64,000 nucleotides of DNA from Hybos culiciformis (taxonomy: Eukaryota > Arthropoda > Insecta > Diptera > Hybotidae), in assembly GCA_964007475.1 (NCBI GenBank), contig OZ023273.1:1612001-1676000 (forward strand), given 5' to 3'. Positions 11,765-23,106 of this stretch are shown piece by piece. The notes below the pieces were generated by a model. That model worked only from the letters and a program-made list of their open reading frames with translations. It ran no database searches and had not been told where the DNA came from. Both the position numbers and the translations under genes were made by a program. Numbering within the stretch: position 1 is the stretch's first letter; every line of letters starts with the position of its first letter.

Positions 11765-12520
11765 AAAAAAAAAACTGACTTTGTTAAAAAATTAAAATTT
11801 ATTTTTTTATTTGCAAATATTTCAGTTTATATATTTTTTTCAAACTCTGACGGAAAATGAAAAATTAATTTAATTGATTTCAAAAACTTTAAGAAACTAT
11901 TGACTGTTAAATTATTAAAATTATTTCTACTAAAACTAATTTACTTCCAAAATTTAATTACTGAATAAAAAGTGAAAAATAATCATTTGTCAGAGATAAT
12001 TCTTAAAATTAAGTTTATTACAGTTGAAAAATTACTTTCTAACTAACCGGTATTGAAATTTGTGGCAAAATAAATGTGTAATATAATAATAATGCCAGTT
12101 CTGATAAATTTTAACTATCTTAATTAGTTTGTTTCGATTTTATATAGAGAAAATAATAGATATTTATATTTTAATTTTATTATGAAATGATTATGATAAA
12201 GCAAATTGATAATAATAAAGAAAAAACGGATCTCTCTTAATTTTTTTTTATCTTTATTTTCTTAATTAATATCAAATAAATTTAAAATTAAAGTCCTGCT
12301 CTAATTACATGTTTTTACAAACATTTAATGAAAAAAATATATTTTTAAGATAATTAATATATGTAATTGTAACAATTATTGTGAAAGAAACACAATGTAA
12401 TTCAAACTGAATAGAAATAAAATATACTTATATTGTTTGTGAATAAAATATTTAATTTTCTATATTAATTTAGAAATATAATTAATATTTAAAGACAATT
12501 TAAGTATTTGGCCGTAACTA
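11765..12520. other. Convergent 3' region between inaF paralogue 4 and UTP25
   Basis: AT-rich sequence with several AATAAA-type polyadenylation signals on both strands. It is likely 3' UTR of the two convergent genes. No gene is seen. Confidence 0.5.
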
Positions 12521-15500
12521 TCAATTATCGCCGGTTAAAAACATGTATGTTTGTTTTCCTGATTGAAGCATATCACTCGCTCTGCTAGTGCCGATTATTC
12601 CAGAAATTTGTAGCACGTCATACTTTGTATACAAAATAGTGATACTCATTGATGTTTCTAAACCATCACGATTATTTTGATATCCATCTTGCATTAAATT
12701 TATTATTTCAGAATAAAAATTAGGCCAATACGGTGGTTGATACATTATTAGATGACGAATACCCTTTATCCGGGTCCGCCGGAAAAAATGTGCTCTTTCT
12801 GAATAAAGTAAAAAATGAGATGCACTATGAAAGAACATATCACGTGCTCTGGCAATTTTTTCGTCCTTGGTATATTCACAAATTTGAACAAAGCTAACGC
12901 TTTCCGCCTTAAAATAATTTCGAAGCCTTACATAATCAAAATAGCTTGGTACATAAACCATGCAATGGGCCATTGATGGCGATTTATATTGTGGTAAAAT
13001 CTCTTTCTTAAAATAATCAAAACGGGATTCAAACGAACTTTGCACTGATTGAACTTCAATTTTGTGGAAAATCTAATTTTTTTTTTTTTTAATAAATTTT
13101 GAATTAGTATCGTACATTATTTACTTTAACTATTGATTAAGAATACAAAAAAGATTAGCAGTTTCAATTATATAAATTTTATATTTATATTATTGTGAGC
13201 CTCTAACTCCCACATCCGATATCGTAGAATCGCACCCGATATCGTAGAATCGCATCCTTAGAGTTCAAATGAGCTAAGTTTATTAGTTAAAGCATTTTAG
13301 TGGAATACGGATGGACGAACATACGATATAGTCCGTTTTTTCATTTTTGGTGGAAAACAAGCTAAAAATTATCTTTTTGTTTTCTCCTTACGTACGATTA
13401 CGTAGAAACTTTATTTTTCTAAAAAGTTTTTTTTTCTTTACAAAAATGTAAAAGATAGGCAGTATTTTAAATTACTTACTTGAGGTATTGGTACAAATAC
13501 ATTCCTAATCGTGCCAATATTTATTGCATTACAAACTTTAACTTTTCCTCTATAATTGGAACATTTGCTATTGAATATTGAACGAAATTCGGGTAGCTCA
13601 TGAGATGAAAATAATAAAGTCTGGCGATAGAATTTCGATAAACCATTTAAAGACCATAAACGGACTCTTGAACAATCTGTGTTCTTTAGTGATTGTGGTT
13701 GTAAATGCATATGATCCATTACATGCAATACATGATCCCAGTTCTGTGCATAAAATAATTCCAATTGGTCTAATACCAAAATTTCTATAGAATTAAGAAA
13801 ATCATAGTCACGGTTATTTTCACCTGGAGCTCCAATAATCATTCGTAGACCCAAAGGAGATGCCAAAATAATATCTGATGAATAAAACTCTGAATATAAT
13901 TTAATACATTTTTTTGTTAATGAAATTCCAATTCGAAAAGTATCATCTGTATTTCCACTAAATATTTTTTCGTAATCATCTGGTTTTGGATTTGTTTTTG
14001 GAAATCGAATTGTGTCACCAGTGTACTCTTCTAGAAATCTATTATAATTTATAACGCTGCCATCAGTTTTGGCATCATCTGTAAAACAACAAAATAAATT
14101 AATAAAATTTCAAATTTAATGATTGAGTTAAAGTTGTACAGATGGGATAATCATGGTCAATAGAAGATACTATCTCTTTGAACAAAATGATTCTGTATGA
14201 AAATTATATTTAACTATTTGTATTTAAAAATGATAAATTGATCGATTTTTGAAGATAACAAAAAGAATGGTTATTGTTTTTTTCGGAAGTAAGAAAATTA
14301 CCTGCTTTTATACCAAAGAATAATTTTATAAAAATATTAACTGTCCGATACACTGACTCTCTAAATGGTAGAAGTATTAAAATCTTAGGTCTAATTAATC
14401 CTTGGTCCCTGTACGTATCTAAGGTTGATCCTTTTAGCTTCGTCTTATTTGATGATATTTTGGCATTGTGGTGAAGAATTTTAGCTCGTGTTTTGAGCAT
14501 ATGATTTAACGCATGTAAGCAGTAGATTTTTCGAATATTTTCAGAATTATTGAAATTTCTATGCGAATAATAAAAATCTTGATAATTATTCAATATTGAA
14601 AACAATTCTAATTCAAATTCATCTAATTCATAACTTTCTTCTTTTAAATTATTCAATAATTGATTTTTTATGTATGAACAGCTCAAATCATTTTTAACTG
14701 AAATTAATTCGGGATTTCGACCTTCACTGGCAAAAATTTCCTCATCTTCTAATAAAATATTTTTTTTCTTTGCTTTCTTCTCTATTGATCCAGTTGAAAT
14801 GTGTTTTAATGGTATTTCAATATTCAAATTTTCTAAAATTGGCCATACTAAATTACTTTTTCGTTTAACCGGCTGTTTCTGTAATAGATTGTCTAAATGA
14901 TCTTCAAATAAATTATTTTCGAAGTGCGTTTGGAAGGTATCTTCAAAATTAGATGGGTATTCATTTTCCTGTGTTTCAGATTCATTATCTGTTTCTTCTT
15001 CATGTACTTTATTTGCATTACCATTGATTTTACTAAAACTTTCTTCTGAAAAATAAAGTGATAAATTATTTTTATGATATAACGGGGGCTGAACAAAAAA
15101 AATTTTTTTTTTTTTATAGAAACATAATATTTTCACGCGTTTTCGTTCAAATCTCGAAACGAAAAAACTTAAAATTAGAGTTTAAATTCTGAGAAGTTCC
15201 TGTTACAACAAATCAGAATCAGATTTGATCGTCGTCTAAAGCCACTAGAAATTTTCTCAGAATGTCAAAATCTAAATAGAATGAGCGCACCATCCCTTGT
15301 GAATATTTTTAATTTATTTAACAACTACATAATATTTCTATGTGAAGAATGAGGTTCTTCTTGAGTTTCTTCATCTGATGATACAAATATTGCCCAAACA
15401 ATGCTATGTCACTGATTTAGCGATAAATGGATTTATATTTATTGGATTTCAGTTTCTGAATCCAATTAAAACTCACCATGATTGGGTTCCTCGTTATCTG

Positions 15501-16455
15501 ACAAACCAATTTCACTATCACTATTATTACTTTCACTGAATGATTTATCTTCGTCTGATTCATCTGTAAATTAAAATTATACGCAAATTATCAAATTTTC
15601 TTATTATAAGTATTCATGCTACAAACTTTTTTGTTCATTTTTTTTAGTCTGATCGCTTTTTCCTTCGTCGCTAACTGTTTCCTCATCCATATTTTCTTCG
15701 TACATATCTTCTTCACTGAGTTCATCTTCACTAAGTTCATCCTCATCAGAGGAGCTTTCGATTGCTTGATTTTTCATAATTTCTAAAATTAATTGAAAAA
15801 TGTTATAGGTAGGTATCATATAAAATGAAGTTAATTTTATTAAATTTCTTTTTTTAGGCGGAAAAAAAACCTAAACTTATCGATATTTAAAACTGAGTAG
15901 CAGAGCAGACAAATAATGTAGACAGGTATGTATATTTGATATTGGCGGAATAGAAATAATTAGGGAAGTATTCTAAGCAATCAGTTACCTACCTACCTAC
16001 CTATTCTAAATCTAATTTTACTTTTTATTTATTTTTAGATTTCTAGGTAGGTACATAGGTAGCGTATCAGAATAACCCACTACTCTATATCAGTATCATC
16101 ATTGCGACTGCATCAGATTTAGTTAACCAGATTCTACATTCAAAATAAACTCACCCTTTTCTGTTCGAAAAGTTGTCAGCAATTGATCTAAAGGATTAAT
16201 GTCATCTTCAAGTTCTTCTTCATTATTAAACTTATTTAAATCAAATGTTGTACGATTTTGATTCCGATATTTGTCTTCTACGATTTTTTGACGTCTTTGT
16301 AATTCTTCTGCTTCTTTATTTCTTTGAATAAATTTAAAGTTTTTCCTTTTTTTAAGAATTGCTGAATTTTCAATTGTCTTTTTTTCTTTTCTAATTTTTT
16401 TTTTATTTACTTCATGTTGATAACGATAATTCTTTTTTCTAATTATTTTAGGCAT
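12521..16455 (-). CDS. UTP25: U3 snoRNP-associated protein 25 (UTP25/DEF, DIEXF)
   Basis: Six coding exons: 16455-16155, 15782-15627, 15563-15477, 15045-14302, 14078-13480 and 13072-12521. They are in phase throughout and total 812 residues (human about 756). The N-terminus (MPKIIRKK) is very basic, followed by acidic Ser/Asp/Glu-rich stretches in exons 2-4. The conserved UTP25 core then starts with WPILENLNIEI, ELELFSILNNYQDFYY and RDQGLIRPKILILLPFRESVYR. It continues through DDTFRIGISLTKKCIKLYSEFYSSDIILASPLGLRMIIG, IEILVLDQLELF and VRLWSLNGLSKFYRQTLLF. The C-terminal lobe has YVPSYFDYVRLRNYF, TERAHFF-like SERAHFF, RRTRIKGIRHLIMYQPP and a final FLTGDN. The fold is related to RNA helicases but lacks a DEAD box (VLDQ in its place), as known for this family. 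It acts in the nucleolar SSU processome. Assignment of the first exon to this gene rests on phase and the PLDQLLTTF motif. Confidence 0.9.
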
Positions 16456-16902
16456 TTTAAAAGCTAGAAGAACTGGTCCACAACTTCTTGATGAATGAGC
16501 TTCGAATCGTTGATGAGGAGATTGAGAGGTTGTTGAGGTTTGATGTTTGATCTGACAATGGTACTGGTACTATTTTTGTTATTGACAACAAATTTCTATA
16601 TTAATGAAAACATAAACAAATTCTAAACAGAATCAACAGAATGTGCTTTATTTTGACGTGTAGTTGTAGTACTAAACTAAAAGTAGTTAACAAAAAGTCA
16701 CCCGCCACATCAATACTACTAATAGCGTTTCTGCACTGGAAGTCTTAATATCGGCTCTTGCGAAAGACGTCTTTCTTTCAACTCTCTTTCGTCTTTGCCA
16801 TATACAAAAAAATCGCAAGAGCCGAAAGAAAGACTCATCAAAGTACATACTTTGTCGTTTTGCAGCTTGTAAGTTCTTATTTTTTGTTGTTTTTCTGTCT
16901 TA
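16456..16902. other. Upstream region of UTP25
   Basis: It contains the UTP25 promoter and 5' UTR; no clear TATA is seen. A 12-bp perfect inverted repeat, CGGCTCTTGCGA at 16752-16763 and its complement at 16813-16824, is present, with extra GAAAGAAAGAC complementarity nearby. Confidence 0.5.
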
Positions 16903-17471
16903 TGCTAGAGATAGAGTCGACGTAATTCACGCGCGTGTACGCACGTAAAAAATCAAATTGTATGAAAATGTATGAGACCGGCTATACGCAACGACGTAAA
17001 ACGTAGCTTACGCGCGTAAAAGTTGAAATATTTTAACTTTCCCAGTATTTTACGCCGTACATTGTGGAAATCATTTGTTTATAATTGTGTTGTTTATTTT
17101 GTTGTAATTAGAAAAAAAAATTGTGTTGTTTATTTTGTTGTATTTAGAAAAAAAAATTTTACAAACAAATAATTATTTAATAAAATAAAAAAGTTCATAA
17201 ATATAATTATATTCAAAAATAAAAATTAAATAATTATTTATTGCAAATTTATTAAAATTTTTTATGTTTTATTAAGTTATAAATAAATTAAAAAGCATTA
17301 AAAAATATTACAAACAGAATCCATTTTATTTTTCTAATTTAATTTTTCTCTTTTTCTCTTTTGTTTTTCGCATGTGAACGGCGTTGAGCATAACAGGTAA
17401 AAAAAACAGGTTTTTTTTATTTTTTTTACGAGCGCATACGCGCGTGAATTACGTCGACTCTATCTCTAGCA
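16903..17471. mobile_element. 569-bp MITE, PIF/Harbinger-like (TTA target duplication)
   Basis: Terminal inverted repeats of about 35 identical bases begin TGCTAGAGATAGAGTCGACG at the left end and appear inverted at the right end. They extend with mismatches to about 50 bases (ACGTAATTCACGCGCGT core). The flanking trinucleotide TTA is duplicated (16900-16902 and 17472-17474). The interior has no transposase and contains a two-copy repeat of about 35 bp at about 17085-17155. A 3-bp TTA/TAA duplication is typical of PIF/Harbinger, but with no coding sequence the superfamily is an inference. Confidence 0.75.
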
Positions 17472-17883
17472 TTAAATTAATTATTTCATGGGTGGTTAAC
17501 CTATAAACTAACGTGTTCTTTACAAAACAAAAGAAAATAATAACTAGCTTTTACAAAAAAGCTAGTTCATACTCAGGGTTGGGAGTGAATTTTTTGTATT
17601 TAGAGGTATCTGGCATTGTTGTTTTTTGTTGTTTAAGCAAAAAGCATGTATATAAAGAGGAATCAGTCCCATACAAAAAAAAGAATTAAAATAGTGAAAC
17701 AAAAAATCCATATCACAACCCCATGAGCTTTTTTTTTTTGAAGTTTATACTTCTTTAGGCGCGGTGTATGATATAAATGAGTAATTCTGTAGGGGGTAAA
17801 AATTTTTTTACTCATTCGAATTTGAGTTAAAAAAAAAACGACATGCTGTACCGTTTGAATACTCAAAAAAAATGAGTCAACTC

Positions 17884-18135
17884 AATAATCATTTGTTATT
17901 TATAAAAACAAAATAATTTGGCGCGAAAAATTTAAATTCAAATTATTTTTAAAAATCTTTCGTTTACAAATTTTTTAAAATTTAAATTTTTTTTCAAATT
18001 AGGTAGTTCAATAATCATTTGTCATTTATAAAAACAAAATAATTTGGCGCGGAAAATTTAAATTCAAATTATTTTTTAAAAATCTTTCGTTTACAAATTA
18101 TTTAACAACTAAAATTTATTTTTCAAAATAGGTAG
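17884..18135. repeat. Two-copy tandem repeat, 126-bp period
   Basis: The segments starting AATAATCATTTGT at 17884 and 18010 are about 95% identical over some 100 bp (shared ATAATTTGGCGCG and AATCTTTCGTTTAC). They lie within the 2-kb TIR element. Confidence 0.8.
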
Positions 18136-18376
18136 GTCCGGTGAAATAAAGATTACCTGCCGAAAATTTTTTGGGCAGGGACCTACGGTTAGGTCGTGCC
18201 GGCTTAAAATATGTTAAAAAAAAATTTTTCCTCCGGTCAAATAATTAGATTACCTGACCAAAAATTTTGGATACGGAGCTACAGTTAGAGTCTTCCCGCC
18301 TCAAAATATACCAAAATAATTTTTTTTTTCAAAATAGGTAGCTCGGGTGAGAAATAAAGATTACCTGCCCAAAAAA

Positions 18377-19045
18377 AAGGAAGGAAGTCAGGGCGGCAGT
18401 AAGGGCTGAAGAGAGGGCGGCAGTAAGGGCTGAAGAGAGGTCGGAAGGTAGGTCGGAAGGGAGGGCGGAAGGGAGGGCGGAAGGGAGGTCGGAAGGGAGG
18501 GCGGAAGGGAGGGCGGAAGTGAGGGCGGAAGTGAGGTTGGAAGTGAGGGCGGAAGTGAGGGCGGAAGTGAGGGCGGAAGTGAGGGCGGAAGTGAGGGCGG
18601 AAGTGAGGTTGGAAGTGAGGGCGGAAGTGAGGGCGGAAGTGAGGGCGGAAGTGAGGGCGGAAGTGAGGGCGGAAGTGAGGGCGGAAGTGAGGGCGGAAGT
18701 GAGGGCGGAAGTGAGGGCGGAAGTGAGGGCGGAAGTGAGGGCGGAAGTGAGGGCGGAAGTGAGGGCGGAAGTGAGGGCGGAAGTGAGAGCGGAAGTGATG
18801 GCGGAAGTGAGGGCGGAAGTGAGGGCGGAAGTGAGGGCGGAAGTGAGGGCGGTAGTGAGGGCGGTAGTGAGGGCGGAAGTGAGGGCGGAAGTGAGGTCGG
18901 AAGTGAGGGCGGAAGTGAGGGCGGAAGTGAGGGCGGAAGTGAGTGCGGAAGTGAGGGCGGAAGCGAGGGCGGAAATCAGGGTGGAAATCAGGACGGAAGT
19001 GAGGGCGGAAGAGAGGTTGGTAGTTAGGGCAGAAGTGAGGGTGGA
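18377..19045. repeat. 12-bp minisatellite, unit GGCGGAAGTGAG
   Basis: About 45 perfect or near-perfect tandem copies (regular from about 18516), with a degenerate 5' portion of related units. It is GC-rich against an AT-rich background. Because the period is a multiple of three it produces an open frame reading (AEVR)n from 18519, which is almost certainly not a gene. Confidence 0.93.
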
Positions 19046-19210
19046 ATTACCTGACCAAAAATTTTGGAGAGGGAGCTATGGTTAGGGTCTTCCCTGCTTA
19101 AAATATGCAAAAAAAAAAGTTTTTTAAATAGGTAGCGCCGGTGAAATAAAGATTACCTGCCCAAAAGTTTTGGGTAGCTAGCTACTTTTAGAGTCGTCCT
19201 GACTCAAAAT

Positions 19211-19452
19211 ATAAAAAAAAACACACGAAGCAGTCATATGAACTGCCGAAAGAAGTTTATACTTAAAGCTTTAAACTATGAAATAACAGTGGCTATAAAT
19301 GATGGGCTGCTCAGTACAAAATGTAAATTAAAATAAAAATCAGTCCAGCAGTCCAAAAGCAGTCCATTATTTGTAGTCATTGTTATTTCATAGTTTAAAG
19401 CTTAAGTATAAACTTCTTTCGGCAGTTCCTATGACTGCTTCGTGTGTTTTTT
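19211..19452. repeat. Long hairpin inside the 2-kb element
   Basis: The left arm (about 19211-19313) and right arm (about 19345-19452) are complementary with few mismatches, sharing CACACGAAGCAGTCAT, CTGCCGAAAGAAGTTTATAC and CTATGAAATAACA. It could be a separate nested MITE. Confidence 0.8.
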
Positions 19453-19460
19453 TTAATTTT

Positions 19461-19566
19461 TTGAGAATTCCACTCTCACAAAAGCTTTTAAAACTTCAAA
19501 AATAACAACAGTTCTATACAATTTTTAAAGTTTTAAAAGCTTTTGTGAGAGTGGAATTCTCAAAAA
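19461..19566. repeat. Second nested hairpin
   Basis: TTGAGAATTCCACTCTCACA followed by AAAGCTTTTAAAACTT at 19461-19498 is inverted at about 19526-19566. The loop is short (about 27 bases). Confidence 0.8.
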
Positions 19567-19669
19567 ATTCAAAAAAAAGATCATGGGGTTGTGATATGGA
19601 TTTTTTGTTTCACTATTTTAATTCTTTTTTTTGTATGGGACTGATTCCTCTTCATATACATGCTTTTTG

Positions 19670-20216
19670 GTTTAAGTGAGTTTTTTTTAATTCAGAGGTA
19701 TTGCATAGTTTTTTTTTGGTCCAAAAAGTAAACAAACAAAATTAAAACCAATAATAAAAAAATCCAAACAATAATTCCATACACTAATTTTTTTTTATTT
19801 ATTTTTTTTTTTCGATTTTCATTGTTATTTTAAGATTTATTATTAATTTTTATTTATAATTATTAAATATTTTTCTTCAAATTAATATAGTGTGGACGCA
19901 TTTATTAAAGGTAAGATATAGAACTAACCTTTAGTGAAAGTTGAGCTCGCTTTTAAGACGGCTTTTAGACATCTTCATATTGCCATGCCAGTGCAGAAAG
20001 GGTATAAGTTTTATAGAAAACAGAAAAATAGGGTAACTTGTATTTATTGCTGTGTTCTTATCATCATTGGTTGGATACACAAGTTTTGTATTGTCATTTG
20101 GCAAGCCTGTGCTATATGGTGAGTTGTCAAAATTGTTTAATTTCTTTTTCCTTTTGGAAGATTTTATTTCAATTTTAAATAATTAAAAAAAAAAAAAAAA
20201 CATTATTTAAAATAAC
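19670..20216. other. Upstream region of SRP14
   Basis: AT-rich; it should contain the SRP14 promoter and 5' UTR. An open frame at 19934 (+) has no recognisable family and no conserved features. Confidence 0.5.
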
Positions 20217-21908
20217 ATGGTTTTATTGGATAATTCCTCGGTATGACAAAATTCATGATAATTAAAATTTTGTTATATTTACAAAAGAATTTTTATTTTT
20301 AGTTTATTATTTCATTGGAAAAGTTAGCATTGAAATCGAGAAATGATTCTAGCTTCACGGTAACTTTCAAAAGATGTAAGTAAATTTTTTTAAGAAAATA
20401 CCTTACCTACCAATTAAGGTACCTAATTACAAGTTCGAGGTTTCTAGTTGATTGTGAATTTAGAGTAAGTAGGTAGGTAACTATTTAATGAAAGTAAGAA
20501 AAAGATACTTTTAAAAAATCAAACCTCATCTCATTAGGTATAGGTACGTACCTATAGTTCTATTTTATTTTGTCCTTCTTCAACATTTTTATAAAAAGGA
20601 GCTTATCGTTCTTTCAACTTTTCGGCTTCCTTTTCTTTTAGTTAGGTAGGTATAAAACTTGTTTCTCTATTGTTAACGAACTTAATAATATCAAATTACG
20701 TACCTAGAATACCTATTTAGTTTTCGAAAAAAAAAAAACACTAGTCCCGCAGAACTGAACCTAACTCTACTTAATTTACAACAAATTCCAAAATATATAT
20801 TATAAATTCTATTTTGAGTGAATATTATTTTTTTTATTCACTTTGATAATACCTACTAAGTTCATTGAAATTTCAGTTGACGGTCATAACAAACCCAAAC
20901 CTAGAGAAGGAAGAGAACCTTTAGAAAAACCAGAAGAATACTTATGTTTAGTAAGAGCACAAATGAAATCAAAAAAAGTAAGATTTGGTATTTATTTTCA
21001 TAAATGTTTTATTAAATTTATGTAGTTGTATTTATTATGTGCGCGCTAGTGAATGAATGATTTAAATTATGATGGAATTAAAGTAGGAAGAAAACCTATA
21101 ATATTCTATAGAAATTAAACAACTTCGAAAGATTCCTGAATTTGTAATAAATGCTCAATACTATTATCTTTAAAAAAGAAGAAGAATCTTAATGTTTTTA
21201 TATACTGTTGTAATTCAAGTGCAGCAAGAAAATCTTAAAATTACCTTAAATAATGAATCGGTATAATTCAGTTAAAAGTTCTTACAAAACTTTTTGTTCT
21301 TTCTTATGTACTAGATAATGTAATTTAATTACAATACATCATAAATTGCCAATAAATTACTATTGCTTTTTTGTTAAATTAAAATGTATATAAAATTATT
21401 TTTTAAAAGAAACACTTTTATAATAATTATTTATTTAAATGATAATAATGAAAAATAAAAAAAATTATTAACCTGTAACTAAGTACTATTTGTTTTTAAA
21501 ATAAATGCAATTATGTTGTATTTTTTAAATATTTTATTCTTCTAGTTATCTAGTATATTGATCAGTAATTTGGGTTAACTGCAAAATTTTCACTTAAAAT
21601 TGTTTGCGTGCAATTTCTAGCCTATTTAAATAAAATGGCCCTGATACAACATAATTAATAAATATTTAGTAAGCCCTTATTATATATACGATTTTCTTTA
21701 TAAAAAAAAATTAGACAAATTAATTATAAAATTAATATAAACTAATCTAACTATCGTTATTTGATATAATTTTTAGATTTCAACCATAGTTAAACAAGAA
21801 GATGTTCCAAAAATGATGGTAATGTATGCTCAGTTTATGAAGAGCAATCTAGATGGTTTAAAAAGAATTAAAAAAGTTAAGGGGAAAGCAAAAGCCACAA
21901 AAGGATAA
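20217..21908 (+). CDS. SRP14: Signal recognition particle 14 kDa protein (SRP14)
   Basis: Four exons: 20217-20240 (24 bases, MVLLDNSS), 20303-20375, 20877-20977 and 21777-21908. Phases are 0, 1 and 0, all with GT-AG borders, giving 109 residues. Diagnostic SRP14 segments are MVLL at the N-terminus, FIISLEKLALKSRNDSSFTV, FKRFDGHNKPKP, EYLCLVRA (the conserved CLLRA motif) and KKISTIV. The C-terminal MYAQFMKSNLDGLKRIKK plus a basic tail also match. It lacks the Ala-rich C-terminal extension of primates, as most SRP14 proteins do. SRP14 pairs with SRP9 on the Alu domain of SRP RNA to cause elongation arrest in the cytosol. No SRP9 gene is in the window. Confidence 0.93.
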
Positions 21909-23106
21909 TTTTCGATTGCATTTTTAAACTAACTTTCATTTGTTTTAAGCATACATTTTTTAAATAAATTTTTTAAGGGAAGAAGCATTCAGAATAAAGT
22001 TTTTCTCTTTTGAAATTTTCAGAGCAATCTGACCAAGTCTGGTTAAAATAATAATCTTGTTAAAATTAATAATATGTACTATGGCACCCAGTTGTATTAA
22101 AATATTTTCCGTGAATATAGAATTATTTTTAAGTTAAGCAAAAACAATACGGAACGAGTAGGTATTTTGAACGGTAAGTATGTATTTAGCTATTGAAAAA
22201 TAAACTAAAACTTTATTTTGAACTATATTTTTATAAAGATAATGTCAAAAAAGTTGTTCGTCTCTAATTAACTATGTCTGCTAGTCTACTTAGTCCACAG
22301 CAATAGTCTGCCTTATTTTGAAGCTTTTTCTCTTCATCATTAAAAAACGAATATCACTGTCTCATGTAACGACCTAGTAAAGCAATGGCATTTTCATTTA
22401 AAACCACAACAAAGGTTTGGTAAAGTTGGCCGTGATAAACAATTTGTGGTTTGGTTTGGTCTGTCAATTTTGAATTTAATTTTTTTTAGACGTTTTTGTT
22501 TAGTTTTTTTTTTTATTTTATTTCTTTTCTTTATTATCTTCTTAACAACGAATTGCCTATTTTAGTTTTTTTATTTTTGACATATAAATTGAATACATTT
22601 TTATTATACTTAATTAATTATTAATTAATTATTATATTATTTATAATTGGGTGAGAATATACATTTTTTAGTTTTTTTTGATAGGGTGAAAAATTTATTC
22701 GAAGGATTTTGCCGACAACGTTCCTTTACTACTACAACTTTAACAATTTAGTTCAACAAGGATCACTGACTGTACAAAAACAAAAAATAATTGTTTGGTC
22801 TTTGGGAATGGGATTATTGAGAAAATTGGAATAAATCAAAAGGAAAAGCTGATTCAGATCATTATTTCCCTTTCCACTTGTTCTTACTCTGATAGTTTTA
22901 TTTTTATCATGTAGTAATGTAGTTTGTAGTATTCCTATGCATGTGTAGAACTTTTGTTTCTTTTTTTTTGTTTTAACCACAAAGGATCCTTCGGAATTTA
23001 TGGCAATAAGAATTTAAATAAGTGTGTAAAGTTAATTAAAAAAAAAAAAACCCAATAATACACTATCAACAACTTTATTTTATTTTCAGTTTTAGAATAC
23101 TATATT
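21909..23106. other. Region between SRP14 and ARHGAP19
   Basis: It contains SRP14 3' sequence and probably the promoter and a 5' UTR intron of the RhoGAP gene, with an acceptor-like TATTTTCAG just before 23089. No additional gene is seen. Confidence 0.5.

Larger units (their letters stand above)
17638..19669. mobile_element. 2.03-kb non-autonomous TIR element with minisatellite core
   Basis: Arms of about 90 bp (17638-17727 and 19580-19669), beginning CAAAAAGCATGTATAT, are inverted copies with about one mismatch. GTTTAAG flanks both ends (17631-17637 and 19670-19676), either as a 7-bp target duplication or as a TTAA-type duplication with degenerate ends. The interior contains, in order, two copies of a 126-bp repeat starting near 17884 and 18010, degenerate repeats of about 103 bp containing AAAGATTACCTGCC, a 12-bp minisatellite, and two further nested hairpins. 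No transposase gene is visible, so it must be mobilised in trans. Confidence 0.78.

Noticed and set aside
18519..19085. 188-codon open frame of (AEVR)n repeats
   Set aside because: It is the translation of a 12-bp minisatellite inside a transposon; any frame of a 12-bp repeat without a stop stays open. There is no start context or unique sequence.
16903..19669. Repeat arrays resembling a CRISPR locus
   Set aside because: The host is a eukaryote, and the repeats are contiguous or transposon ends, with no unique spacers of constant length and no cas genes.
19934..20122. 62-codon frame upstream of SRP14
   Set aside because: No family resemblance. It ends before the real SRP14 start and its composition is like the flanks.
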